Below are positions 25,062-33,628 of a stretch of DNA of 64,000 nt, in pieces; position 1 is the stretch's first letter, and each line of letters opens with the position of its first letter. This DNA is from a methanogenic archaeon ISO4-H5 (lineage in GTDB: Archaea; Thermoplasmatota; Thermoplasmata; Methanomassiliicoccales; Methanomethylophilaceae). The notes beneath the pieces are model-generated. The model had not been told where the DNA came from. It worked only from the letters and a program-made list of their open reading frames with translations, and made no database searches. The translations under genes were made by a program, and so were the position numbers. The stretch is from assembly GCA_001560915.1 (NCBI GenBank), contig CP014214.1, positions 1,860,001-1,924,000 on the forward strand. Direction: 5' to 3'.

Positions 25062-26078
25062 TTACTGCGGGAGAACAGCCCTCATACGTGCCTTGATGTC
25101 CACAATGGGGTCGACGTTGCAGGGGTCCACTTCGCGGAGGGCCGCGAGGTACAGGGAGACGTAGTCTCCGAACATGACGGCGTAGATGTTCTTCTCGAGG
25201 ACGGAATCGCCCTTGACCTTGAAGACATCGAGACCGACATCGCGGCTCGAGAGGAGTCCCTTGGTAGCCTTGATGATCTTGGCGATTTCCTCGTAATCAT
25301 CGTCGACGATGAGGACGGGGTGGAACTGGTACTTGTGGTCGTCGTCGTACCATCCGACGATCTCGTTGTGATTGAACTCAGGAAGGACTCCGGAGAAGGC
25401 GATGACCTTGGAGTTTTCGTTGAGCTGGGTCTTCATCCTCAGCGCCATGGCGGAAAGGTTGGGGGCACCGTAGATTACGGGGATCTTGCCCTTGATGCGG
25501 AGGGCGATGGTCCTGGCGTAGCTGTCGTCGGCGGTAAACTCGTAGTTGTACTCACGGATGCGGGGCAGGAGTTTCCTGAGCTGCTCCCTGACCTGTGGTC
25601 CGCCGGCGTCCTGAATGATTCCTCCCAGGAGACCGATGAACCATCCGATGGCGGAACGGGGCTGGATGAGCTCGCCTCCGATCTTCATCATGAGGTTGCC
25701 GTTCTGTTTGGAGAGCTCCTCGAGCTGTCCGCCGTGGGTGACGGCGATAACGTCGATTCCTTTGGCGATGGCTTCCTTGTACATCTGAACGGTCTCGTAG
25801 GTGTTGCCGGAGTAACTGCATGCCACGAAAAGCGTGTCTCCGTCCACCCAGGCGGGAAGGTTCATGGTCTTGACGACCTCCACGCTGACCTTGGACGTAT
25901 AATACATGGAGTCTACGAAGAGGGCTCCGCCGATGGCGGATGCGCCCATTCCGCAGATCATGATGTGTTTGTATGACTTGGTGATACCACTGGGAATATC
26001 CAGGGCCGCGGTGAGGTCGGATTCCAATCCGCCGATCTCTCTGGCCATCTGGTTGAGGGAGTCCGTTTTAAACATCAT
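25062..26078 (-). CDS. Bifunctional phosphoglucose/phosphomannose isomerase
   Basis: Archaeal PGI/PMI interconverts fructose-6-P with glucose-6-P and mannose-6-P. The 338-residue protein consists of two SIS subdomains: CGMGASAIGGALF and CSYSGNTYETV bind the phosphate, and the segment ending NHNEIVGW carries the family's E/H catalytic residues. It follows the GmhB gene by about 90 bases and could share its transcript, placing mannose-6-P supply beside heptose synthesis. Confidence 0.93.
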   Translation of the reverse strand: MMFKTDSLNQMAREIGGLESDLTAALDIPSGITKSYKHIMICGMGASAIGGALFVDSMYYTSKVSVEVVKTMNLPAWVDGDTLFVACSYSGNTYETVQMYKEAIAKGIDVIAVTHGGQLEELSKQNGNLMMKIGGELIQPRSAIGWFIGLLGGIIQDAGGPQVREQLRKLLPRIREYNYEFTADDSYARTIALRIKGKIPVIYGAPNLSAMALRMKTQLNENSKVIAFSGVLPEFNHNEIVGWYDDDHKYQFHPVLIVDDDYEEIAKIIKATKGLLSSRDVGLDVFKVKGDSVLEKNIYAVMFGDYVSLYLAALREVDPCNVDPIVDIKARMRAVLPQ

Positions 26079-26167
26079 TCTATCTTGCCTTCGTTTAGTG
26101 GTGTATATGTTCGTATCCAGTGCGGGTAATTAATAGGTTTCTTAACAATTGTTTAGGATAACTTGGA

Positions 26168-26662
26168 TTATTCAGTCATCGACAGAATCTTTTCGACAGC
26201 ATCCGAGAATGAGACCTCGCTTGAAACCTTCACGGTCCGCATACCCAACTGCCTTCCGAATTCCATATCCTTGTCATGGTCGCCGATCATCCAGCATTTG
26301 GATGGGTCCAGATTGTACTTGGCAATGGCTTCCAAGCCCATCTTGGTCTTGGGCTTGCGGCAGTCGCAGTTATCCTCGGGGCGGTGGGGGCAGAAGAAGA
26401 TATCGTCTATCCTTCCCCCTCCGGCGGAAATCTGGGACAGCAGTTCTTTGTTCACTGCGTTGAGCTGTTCAAGGGTGAAATACCCCCTGCCGATACCAGA
26501 TTGGTTGGTCACCATCAGGACCAGGTATCCAGCATCGTTGAGCCTCTTCACCGAAGCGGGCACGTCGGGGAACGCATGCATGTCAGCAGGGTCGCTGCAG
26601 TAGGGTACGTCGGGACACAGAGTGTCGTCGCGATCCACCAGGACGGCCCTGTTGGACTTCAA
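26168..26662 (-). CDS. gmhB: D-glycero-D-manno-heptose 1,7-bisphosphate 7-phosphatase-like HAD protein
   Basis: GmhB removes the 7-phosphate of heptose bisphosphate. The 164-residue HAD protein has LVDRDDTL (the DxD nucleophile), TNQSGIGRGYF, and the zinc loop CPHRPEDNCDCRKP that marks the GmhB/histidinol-phosphatase group. The final MIGDHDKDMEFG supplies the last acids. The start is TTG 26662, overlapping the upstream stop (TTGA), so translation is coupled to the kinase gene. Confidence 0.9.
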   Translation of the reverse strand: MKSNRAVLVDRDDTLCPDVPYCSDPADMHAFPDVPASVKRLNDAGYLVLMVTNQSGIGRGYFTLEQLNAVNKELLSQISAGGGRIDDIFFCPHRPEDNCDCRKPKTKMGLEAIAKYNLDPSKCWMIGDHDKDMEFGRQLGMRTVKVSSEVSFSDAVEKILSMTE

Positions 26663-27660
26663 GCCTTACTCCTCCAAGAGACAACGCCCTCAGGTTCGAA
26701 ATTGAACTCGGAGATGGTGGCCCCTGCCTTCGCCAGGGCCTTGGAGACAGCGGATTTCTTGTCGTAGTCGGTAACGAAGTACATGAATCCGCCTCCGCCG
26801 GCGCCGGAGACCTTTCCTCCGATGGCTCCCGCTTTGATAGCGGTGTTGTAGAAGTTGTCGAGGACAGGGTTGGAGACCTTGTCCGAGAACTGCTTCTTGT
26901 AGTCCCAGGATTCTGCCAGGAGCTTTCCGACGACGTCGATCTCGCCGTGCCTCAGCGCGCTGCGGAGCCTGACGGCGATGTCCTTGGAGTGGTCCAGGGC
27001 GAGGTCGTTCTTACCCTCCTTGTAGGACTTGACCTGGGTGTCGATGATGGCCGCGGAGTCGTGGGTGGTGCCGGTGAAGCACATGACCGAGCGGCACTGG
27101 AGCTCGTAGATGATATCAGGGGAGATTCTGGCAGGAAGCACGTTGACCCCGTTGCGGTCGATCTTCAGCGAATTGAAACCTCCGAAGACTGCCGCATACT
27201 GGTCCTGCTTTCCTCCTCCGAGTCCGATGACCTCCCTCTCGAGATGATATGCGAGAGCGGCCATCTCGGTCTTTGACATATCGACGTCGAGCCAGTTGGC
27301 CATGGCGCCGATCATGGAGACGATCATGGTGGAGGATCCTCCGAGTCCAGATCCCGCGGGGACGTCGGAACGGATGGAGATCTCGAAACCGTCGGTTACT
27401 TCAAAATAATTGGTGACGGCCTTGATGAGGTCCATGTTCCCGTCGAGGGGGAGGGGTCCGCCGTCGAGGGGTGCTTGATACCTTCCGTAGTACTCCGAGG
27501 TCACACGCATGGTGTGGTCGTTACGGGGTTTCAGGGTACTGAATGCGTATTTGTTGATGGTCGTGTTGAAAACGTAACCGCCCTTCTCGGAAGCATACGG
27601 GTCGACATCCGTTCCTCCTCCCGCAAGACCGATGCGGTTAGGGGCGCGCGCTCTGATAAT
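26659..27660 (-). CDS. hddA: GHMP kinase of the HddA (heptose-7-phosphate kinase) type, non-standard start
   Basis: HddA phosphorylates C1 of D-glycero-D-manno-heptose-7-P. The frame contains APNRIGLAGGGTDVDPYAS (GHMP motif 1), PAGSGLGGSSTMIVS (ATP-binding motif 2) and GKVSGAGGGGFMYF (motif 3), all intact. The first ATG in frame is at 27510, after motif 1, so it cannot be the true start. No ATG, GTG or TTG precedes the motif in this frame. ATT at 27660 would give MIRARAPNRIGLAGG, the usual N-terminus. ATA at 27675, overlapping the hddC stop, is the alternative. Confidence 0.88.
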   Translation of the reverse strand: MIRARAPNRIGLAGGGTDVDPYASEKGGYVFNTTINKYAFSTLKPRNDHTMRVTSEYYGRYQAPLDGGPLPLDGNMDLIKAVTNYFEVTDGFEISIRSDVPAGSGLGGSSTMIVSMIGAMANWLDVDMSKTEMAALAYHLEREVIGLGGGKQDQYAAVFGGFNSLKIDRNGVNVLPARISPDIIYELQCRSVMCFTGTTHDSAAIIDTQVKSYKEGKNDLALDHSKDIAVRLRSALRHGEIDVVGKLLAESWDYKKQFSDKVSNPVLDNFYNTAIKAGAIGGKVSGAGGGGFMYFVTDYDKKSAVSKALAKAGATISEFNFEPEGVVSWRSKA

Positions 27661-27671
27661 TTCTACCGTGT

Positions 27672-28694
27672 TTATCCCATCCTGTTCTCGAGAATCTCGC
27701 CCTCTCCGACGACGGTACCGTCACGGAGGACGCAGTTCCTCACAGTCGCACCGCGGTTGACGGTGCAATTCCGTCCAAATATACTATTAGAGACGGTCGC
27801 TTGTTTTACGAAACATCCTTCCATTATTAAGGATTGTGCTATCGTCGAATCCTTTACGGTGCTTCCCTTCAAAATTACCGTCGATTCGAGTACGGACCCC
27901 TCAACAGAGGAGCCCTCCCCCAAGTAGAAGGGACGGGTTATCCTGCATCCCTCCGCAGGGAAATCCGTTCCGCTGTGGAGGCGTTCGGCCATCAGCAGAT
28001 TGGTACCGATAAGGTCGGAGGGACGGCCGACGTCCTTCCACACACCACCGCTGAGTTTGTAACCCTGGACTCTCTCGCCGCGCCTGGTGATTATCGGGAC
28101 CAGGTCCTTGGAGAAGTCGAAGAACGTCTTTTCAGGCACATGTGCCAGCACGCTCCTATCTACCACATAGATACCTGCATTGATGTAGTTGGAGAAGACC
28201 TCATCGGGCTTGGGTTTGTCCTTGAATTCGGTGATGCGTCCGTCATCCTCGAGCCTGGCGATACCGTACTCGCAGGGATTGTCGACGGTGGTAAGGGCAA
28301 TGGTGATCTTGGCACCTGTACGGAGATGGAGGTCGATCTGCTCACGGAGGTCGATGTCGATGAAAGTATCACCGTTGGCCGCTGCAAAAACAGGATCCAG
28401 ACGGTCCTCCAGCTGTTTCATAGCCCCGCCGGTACCTAGAGGGGTGTCCTCGTCAGAGTAGATAATCTTCACACCGAGGTCGGAACCGTCACCGATGGCC
28501 TTCTGGAGAACATCCGACTTGTATCCGCAGGCCAGGAAGACCTCGGTAATACCGGCGGATGCGAACGACCTGATGAGATATTTCAGGCACGGCATGTCCA
28601 GAACCGGCAATGCGGGTTTGGGCGTGTTCTCGGTCAGAGGATACAGACGGGTACCCTTTCCGCCCACCATAATGACTGCCTGTTTGACTTCCAT
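27672..28694 (-). CDS. hddC: Sugar-1-phosphate nucleotidyltransferase of the HddC type
   Basis: HddC joins heptose-1-P to GMP, making GDP-D-glycero-D-manno-heptose. The 340-residue protein has the signature VMVGGKGTRLYPLTENTPKP (read here as IMVGGKGTRLYPLT), NGDTFIDID and a C-terminal left-handed helix of hexapeptide-like repeats (STVILKGSTVKDSTI). A general mannose- or glucose-1-P transferase is the alternative; context favours heptose. I use ATG 28694 after AAGGGGGGATAAG. ATG 28715, which overlaps the upstream stop as ATGA, is also possible. Confidence 0.85.
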   Translation of the reverse strand: MEVKQAVIMVGGKGTRLYPLTENTPKPALPVLDMPCLKYLIRSFASAGITEVFLACGYKSDVLQKAIGDGSDLGVKIIYSDEDTPLGTGGAMKQLEDRLDPVFAAANGDTFIDIDLREQIDLHLRTGAKITIALTTVDNPCEYGIARLEDDGRITEFKDKPKPDEVFSNYINAGIYVVDRSVLAHVPEKTFFDFSKDLVPIITRRGERVQGYKLSGGVWKDVGRPSDLIGTNLLMAERLHSGTDFPAEGCRITRPFYLGEGSSVEGSVLESTVILKGSTVKDSTIAQSLIMEGCFVKQATVSNSIFGRNCTVNRGATVRNCVLRDGTVVGEGEILENRMG

Positions 28695-28711
28695 CTTATC
28701 CCCCCTTAATC

Positions 28712-29587
28712 TCATACCGCCCTTTTAATTCTGACTGTATTCGTACCTACTGGCACATTCAGCGATGCGGCCACGGGAGCACATTTCGCTCTCAGCAGGA
28801 AAGCAGTGGGAACAGGTAAACTCCTATCGGAGAGGGACTCGTAGTTCGCCATGCCCTTGCAAATCATGACTCCCGCCTTGGCGTATTCCTTAATAAACCC
28901 AGGATCGGTGAACTCCCCCGGGAAACCGATGGCGAAATCCCCAGTGGTTACGATACGGTCAAGTTCGCGGTCCAATCCAGCACGGAGGGCATCCTCCATG
29001 GAGACATCGTTCAGAACGGGCTTTCCCCTCACGACCCCTACGACCCTCTTGCCCATGGATCTGATCTCACGGATGAGGAAACGGTCCAAAAGATCTTCCC
29101 CGCAGTTGTCGAACGCATAGAGAACGGTATCCGAGGCCTCGATCAACTCTCTAAGCCTATCGGTCTCGTCGGAACCGATACCCTCGTCCAGAAGCCCGTC
29201 GAACATCCTTCCGAATTCCTCTGGGTCATCTATGGCGATACCCGAACCGAAATCCATGATGTTGCCGATGATGGAGACTTGTACGGCGGCTCTGAAACGG
29301 TCCCCGCTGCCATTTATGAATCTCTCAGCCTGCGGGAGGTATCTCTCCACAACCCGGTCGGCATCGATCTTCATCTGACGATAAGGGTCGCTGCAGCCCA
29401 TGATGCTGTAGGACAGCGCATGAACCTTCGTGGCGATATCCGCCGAGCATACGTCAGGGGTCATGAGCGCGGAATAGAGCCCCATGCACTCCTTCACGGA
29501 TTCGAACTCCTTGCCGGTCCCTGCCAGGCGTGCCTGGAATAATATGCGCTTCATCAAACAGGGTCCGCAGTCCGCACAGGCTTTCAT
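28712..29587 (-). CDS. DUF89 metal-dependent phosphatase
   Basis: DUF89 proteins are metal-dependent phosphatases believed to clear damaged or side-product sugar phosphates and cofactors. The 291-residue archaeal form starts MKACADCGPCLMKRILFQ, with the CxxC pair near the N-terminus. It contains TVLYAFDNCGEDLLDRFLI, the D-N metal-binding motif, then KGKP-like VVRGKPVLNDVSMEDA. It is the first gene of the DUF89-hddC-hddA-gmhB run, overlapping hddC, which suggests that it acts on intermediates or by-products of heptose synthesis. Confidence 0.88.
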   Translation of the reverse strand: MKACADCGPCLMKRILFQARLAGTGKEFESVKECMGLYSALMTPDVCSADIATKVHALSYSIMGCSDPYRQMKIDADRVVERYLPQAERFINGSGDRFRAAVQVSIIGNIMDFGSGIAIDDPEEFGRMFDGLLDEGIGSDETDRLRELIEASDTVLYAFDNCGEDLLDRFLIREIRSMGKRVVGVVRGKPVLNDVSMEDALRAGLDRELDRIVTTGDFAIGFPGEFTDPGFIKEYAKAGVMICKGMANYESLSDRSLPVPTAFLLRAKCAPVAASLNVPVGTNTVRIKRAV

Positions 29588-29652
29588 GCAGGCCCGATTA
29601 ATAAAAGGACTTTTAATAATATTGAAAGGCGGAAGAGGCCTTTTCCGACCTT

Positions 29653-29662
29653 TCCCTATAAA
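29653..29662 (+). promoter_or_regulatory. TATA box of the zinc-ribbon/EF1B transcript
   Basis: CCCTATAAAT lies about 28 bases before ATG 29688. Confidence 0.55.
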
Positions 29663-29687
29663 TAGGTGTAGCTTTATCCGTTCGACC

Positions 29688-29855
29688 ATGGCTACAGATA
29701 AGATTTGCTCTTCCTGCGGAAAGAGGCTCATCGGCCACGGCAACACTTTCTTCAAGTGCCCCAAATGCGGGGAAGTCGAGATCGGAAGGTGCGCCCAGTG
29801 CCGCGACCAGAGCGTTCCCTACGAATGCCCCAAATGCGGATTCATCGGACCTTGA
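29688..29855 (+). CDS. Small two-zinc-ribbon protein (HVO_2753-like)
   Basis: This 55-residue protein has four CxxC-type pairs: CSSCG, CPKCG, CAQC and CPKCG. They fit two small zinc ribbons, as in the archaeal HVO_2753 family. That family is conserved beside elongation factor 1-beta and has been linked to cell surface or translation phenotypes. The start at ATG 29688 fits the TATA box. The EF1B gene starts nine bases after the stop. Confidence 0.9.
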   Translation: MATDKICSSCGKRLIGHGNTFFKCPKCGEVEIGRCAQCRDQSVPYECPKCGFIGP

Positions 29856-29864
29856 GGAATCGTA

Positions 29865-30134
29865 ATGGCAGAGATCTACTCCGTTTACGAGCTGTTCCCC
29901 GACGGGGACTCCGCTGACGTCGCAACCATCGCCGCCGCTGTCGCCAAGGCAGTTCCCGCCGGCGTCGAGGTCAAGAAGACCGAGGTTCGCGAGCACGTCT
30001 TCGGACTCAAGAAGGTCTACGCTGAGTTCCTGCTCAACGCAGACGACGAGATGATCGGAAGCAAGCTCGAAGATGCCCTCTCCGGAATCGAGGGAGTCGG
30101 CAGCATCGAGTGCGTCTCCTCCACCAACGTTTGA
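29865..30134 (+). CDS. ef1b: Elongation factor 1-beta (aEF1B)
   Basis: aEF1B exchanges GDP for GTP on aEF1A. The 89-residue protein has the compact archaeal form, with EVKKTEVREHVFGLKKVYAE and the final SGIEGVGSIECVSSTNV segment typical of the family. It is co-transcribed with the upstream zinc-ribbon gene and followed by a hairpin terminator. Confidence 0.95.
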   Translation: MAEIYSVYELFPDGDSADVATIAAAVAKAVPAGVEVKKTEVREHVFGLKKVYAEFLLNADDEMIGSKLEDALSGIEGVGSIECVSSTNV

Positions 30135-30144
30135 AACTCTAATT

Positions 30145-30164
30145 TCCCGGTCTTAGTACCGGGA
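30145..30164 (+). terminator. Terminator after EF1B
   Basis: TCCCGGT (30145-30151) pairs with ACCGGGA (30158-30164), followed by CCTACCTTTCTTTT. Confidence 0.65.
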
Positions 30165-31063
30165 CCTACCTTTCTTTTACGGCCTTTCGGTCACTTGATT
30201 CTATAACGAAGTGTGTGGAAATCGAGTGGTTGATTGAGTTGTCTTTTGGTCAATCAGATTTCAGTTTCGGTCACTTTCGGTACTTTCGGTGACCTCCCCC
30301 TGTGAACTTTATATACTTCTAAACAACGTATATCAAACAATGCCGTATCGTACCGTGAAGATCCAGCTCTTCCCTAAACCCGAACAGGAGAAGAGGATGT
30401 TACTGACCCTGCACGCCTGCAGGGCCACCTACAACGATCTCAACGAGTACTGCAGGGACTTCACTAAAAGATACGATGAATGGCGCGAGAGTATGGGCGT
30501 TGAGGAAGGTGAAGATGCATCACTGTACGAAACGGATACCAACCCCCGTCCGAGATTCCCGTCGGAGTTCGAATTGACCGCATTGGCAGGCGAGTTCAGG
30601 GAGATCAATCTCTGGAGGAGGGAGGCATACAGCGCAGCTGTGTGGGATGTCGGACGCAGGATACACAGGGCATACCAGCGTTGGTTCGATTCTCTGGTCG
30701 ATGATTCTTCCGCAGGAAAACCCAGATTCAGAACTGACGGGAGATACGACTCATTCACATATACAGAGTACAATCAATATCGCCTGGATACCCAGGGATT
30801 GTTCACGGGAAAGAAACCGCGCATGTTCCTCGGAGGCGTAGGCTGGGTCAGATCCTCTGACAACGGGATCGTCAAAAGAGTTCCCACTGATTGCATGAAA
30901 CAGGCTGTGGTATCCAGGAAAAAGATGGGAAAATCCAACAAATGGTATATCACGATCTTCTGCGAATGTCTCGAGATACCTGATAACCGTACCTGGTACA
31001 TGGATGCGGAAACTCCCGATCCCGTAGGACTGGATCTCGGAGCAAGGAGAGTGGCAACACTCA

Positions 31064-33006
31064 ATCGAGTAGGGCGACTGGGGTCATGCCCCAGTCTGCC
31101 CTCTCACACCACCGTGCGTACCGTTCGGTACACGGCGGTTCAAACACCTTTCCTTTACCTTTTCCACGTTGTCGAGAAGATAGTACATTCCCCTTTCCTT
31201 CAGGTATTTCAGCGTCAGCGCGTTCTTTATCGGAGTATAATCGGATGCTCTCCAGTATGAACTGTTGTAGCTGACCTTGTAGATGTTGGTCTTGCATGGT
31301 TCTGGCAAATATCCCGGAACAGGAGACTACCATCCTGGGGCAAGGGCCTTCAGGTTCTTGACCCTGTTCTTAGGAGTTTTCCACTGCTTGAAGATGTACT
31401 GCCTGATTCTCCTGCGTATCCAGGCGTCGAGCTTTCCCGTCCTATCTTTCCCCAGTCCGACAGCGAAATATCCCAACCATCCGCGTTCGTAGGTCTTCAG
31501 CTCTCCCAGTATCTGTTCGAGTCTCCTACCGCGGTTACGCTTGGTTATCTCCCTGATTCTCTTCCTGAATCTCTCCAGGCTCGAAAAGTGAACGGTTATA
31601 CCCACCTCCCTGGATCGATAGAATCTGAATCCCAGGAACTTGACCGTATCGGCTCTGCCGACAACGGTCTTCTCCTGGTTCACTTTCAGCCTGAGTTTCC
31701 CTTCCAGGAAGCGGGTCACGGATTCCCTCACGCGTTCCCCAGAACGCTGACTCCTGACGAAAATCATACAGTCGTCAGCGTATCTGCAGAACCTCAGGCC
31801 TCTGCTTTCCAGGAGCTTATCGAACTTATCGAGATAGATGTTCGATAGGAGCGGGGATAGGGGTCCGCCCTGGGGCGACCCCTCCCTGGTCTCCCTGACG
31901 ATTCCGTCAGGCATGACCACTCCGCTCCTGAGAAAGCTCTTTATGAGCCTCAGCAGGGATTTGTCCGCAATCCTTTCCCTCAGGATATTCATCAGGATAT
32001 CCTGGTTCAGGGTGTCGAAGAATTTCTCCAGGTCTAAATCCACAACGGTACCGTATCCTTCCTCGAAGTACGCTTTCGCCTGAAGTACCGCATCCTGTGC
32101 GCTCCTTCCAGGACGGAATCCGTAGCTCGATTCCGAGAAGGTCGGTTCATAGATCGGAACCAATACCTGTGCGATCGCCTGCTGAAGCACGCGGTCGAAT
32201 ACCGACGGAATCCCGAGATTCCTCACACCGCCGTTGGGTTTGGGAATCTCCTTCCTCCGTACGGGCAGAGGTTTGTAAGTGCCGTTCCTGATTTTGTCAA
32301 TCAGGACGGTACGGTTCTTCTCGAACCATTCGGGCACCTGTTCGACGGTCATTCCGTCGGAACCGGGTGCTCCATGGTTGGCAACGACCTGTCTGAACGC
32401 ATCTGCGAGGTTCTTCTCGGAGATGACGACTTCAATCAGGCCGTCGTAAAGTGTCTCCTTTCCGTCAGGTTCAGGGAGTGATATGCTGTCCGCTCCAATC
32501 GTTGCTTCGGGTTCCGCCCTATCTCCCGATTGGTAGCTTTCCGATGTTTTCTGTTTTCTCTGCATATCCTCGCTTCTCCTGCTGAAGACTTGGTGTTCGT
32601 TCGGTGCTTCCCCAGAACCCTTATCAGTAAGCATTCGTTGGGTACTATCACCTCGGCTGACTCCTCATCGGTTCGGCACGTCCCTCACGGGATGTGTTGC
32701 TCCCCCTTTTGTCTCGGTTGGAGCGTACCGATGAGGCCTCCCCAGGTAAGAACAGAATCTTTCACCGCATGTAACTGGCACATTTACTGGAACGGTTCCG
32801 TACAGTCTTGGATTTCGTTGCTTTTGGCCAACTCATCCACCAGATCCAGCCTACTATGTGCTTTCTGTCCGTCAGTTCGCGGTTTTGCCTCCTCCTTCCT
32901 TCACTCATCATCCTCGCGGATGGTGGCTTGGACTTGGCTAACAGTTCCGACTATCAAGCCTGTTCGGGACTTTCACCCTATAGAATTCTGCCCATGCTGG
33001 GCGCAC
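31064..33006 (-). mobile_element. Group II intron with RT/maturase, antisense inside tnpB copy 2
   Basis: The intron is read on the minus strand. It begins at 33006 with GTGCGCCCAGCATGGGC followed by GGGTGAAAGTCC, classic 5'-end sequences. Near the 3' end lie domain V (about 31141-31108, arms GTACC/GGTAC around GAAC) and domain VI (about 31102-31071, arms GACTGGGG/CCCCAGTC). It ends in CTACTCGAT with the presumed branch A seven bases from the end. The boundaries are fixed because removing 31064-33006 restores the tnpB frame with the same length as copy 1. The RNA-only part without a gene is about 32635-33006. Confidence 0.93.
31327..32634 (-). CDS. Group II intron reverse transcriptase/maturase
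   Basis: The protein helps the intron splice and copies it into new sites. Up to 435 residues long, it has NHGAPGSDGMTVEQV at the start of the RT domain, GIPSVFDRVLQQAI, YGFRPGRSAQDAV, REGSPQGGPLSPLLSN and the catalytic RYADDCMIF. A maturase X domain follows (FKQWKTPKNRVKNL). There is no HNH endonuclease domain, so mobility would rely on replication forks or single-stranded targets. The N-terminal ~60 residues are unusual, and the real start could be an internal ATG such as 32565. It ends with TAG, rare in this window. Confidence 0.93.
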   Translation of the reverse strand: MLTDKGSGEAPNEHQVFSRRSEDMQRKQKTSESYQSGDRAEPEATIGADSISLPEPDGKETLYDGLIEVVISEKNLADAFRQVVANHGAPGSDGMTVEQVPEWFEKNRTVLIDKIRNGTYKPLPVRRKEIPKPNGGVRNLGIPSVFDRVLQQAIAQVLVPIYEPTFSESSYGFRPGRSAQDAVLQAKAYFEEGYGTVVDLDLEKFFDTLNQDILMNILRERIADKSLLRLIKSFLRSGVVMPDGIVRETREGSPQGGPLSPLLSNIYLDKFDKLLESRGLRFCRYADDCMIFVRSQRSGERVRESVTRFLEGKLRLKVNQEKTVVGRADTVKFLGFRFYRSREVGITVHFSSLERFRKRIREITKRNRGRRLEQILGELKTYERGWLGYFAVGLGKDRTGKLDAWIRRRIRQYIFKQWKTPKNRVKNLKALAPGW

Positions 33007-33628
33007 CAGACGGCACGGTGGTCGAGAACCACCGTACCATGAGGAAGAACGAGAAGAAGATGGCGAAGATACAGCGCAAGATCTCCAAGACCGAAGAGGG
33101 TTCGGAGGAGCGCAGGAAGTATCTGGGTCATCTCAGGCATCTGCAGAAGAGGATCAACGACAGCAAGAATGACTTACTGCAGAAAGCAACCAGATCGATT
33201 GTTCAGAATCGCACGAAGATCTTCGTGGAGGATCTTTCTGTAAAGAAACTGATTGAGTTACAGGACAACAAAGAAACAAGAAAACTGTTCCGCGATGCGA
33301 GCGCGGGGACGTTCATGAGACTGCTCAGATACAAGGGGGAGGAAACCGGGTCTGAGATAGTCGCAGTGAATCCCGCCTACACGAGCAGGATCTGCACCAA
33401 ATGCGGAAAGCTGAACGGACCGTTCAGCGAAGAGACCTTCCGTTGCAGATTCTGCGGTTTCACCATACACCGTGACGACAACGCATGCGAGAACGTACTT
33501 AGACGCGGGATGGGGTTCGACATCCTTGGCACGTCACCGATTGCCTGAATTACCGAGGCGGAAGCCGAAGTGCGAAAAAATGTGACGGGTGTGTGAATTC
33601 GTTTCCACACACTTCGTTATAGAACCGG

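Larger units (their letters stand above)
30340..33548 (+). pseudogene. tnpB copy 2, split into two exon-like halves
   Basis: The 5' half is 30340-31063 and the 3' half is 33007-33548. Joining them restores VATLTDGTVVENH in frame, exactly as in copy 1. The 5' half carries the first RuvC acid and the 3' half the FVEDLSV acid, the zinc ribbon and the HRDDNAC acid. The inserted intron lies on the opposite strand and so could not be spliced from a tnpB transcript. The protein also ends earlier than copy 1 (GTSPIA then TGA). TATA box CTTTATATAC lies 25 bases before ATG 30340. Confidence 0.93.

Noticed and set aside
31327-32634. Reverse transcriptase as a retron or DGR enzyme
   Set aside because: A maturase X domain, typical group II RNA ends and exact restoration of the interrupted gene identify a group II intron.
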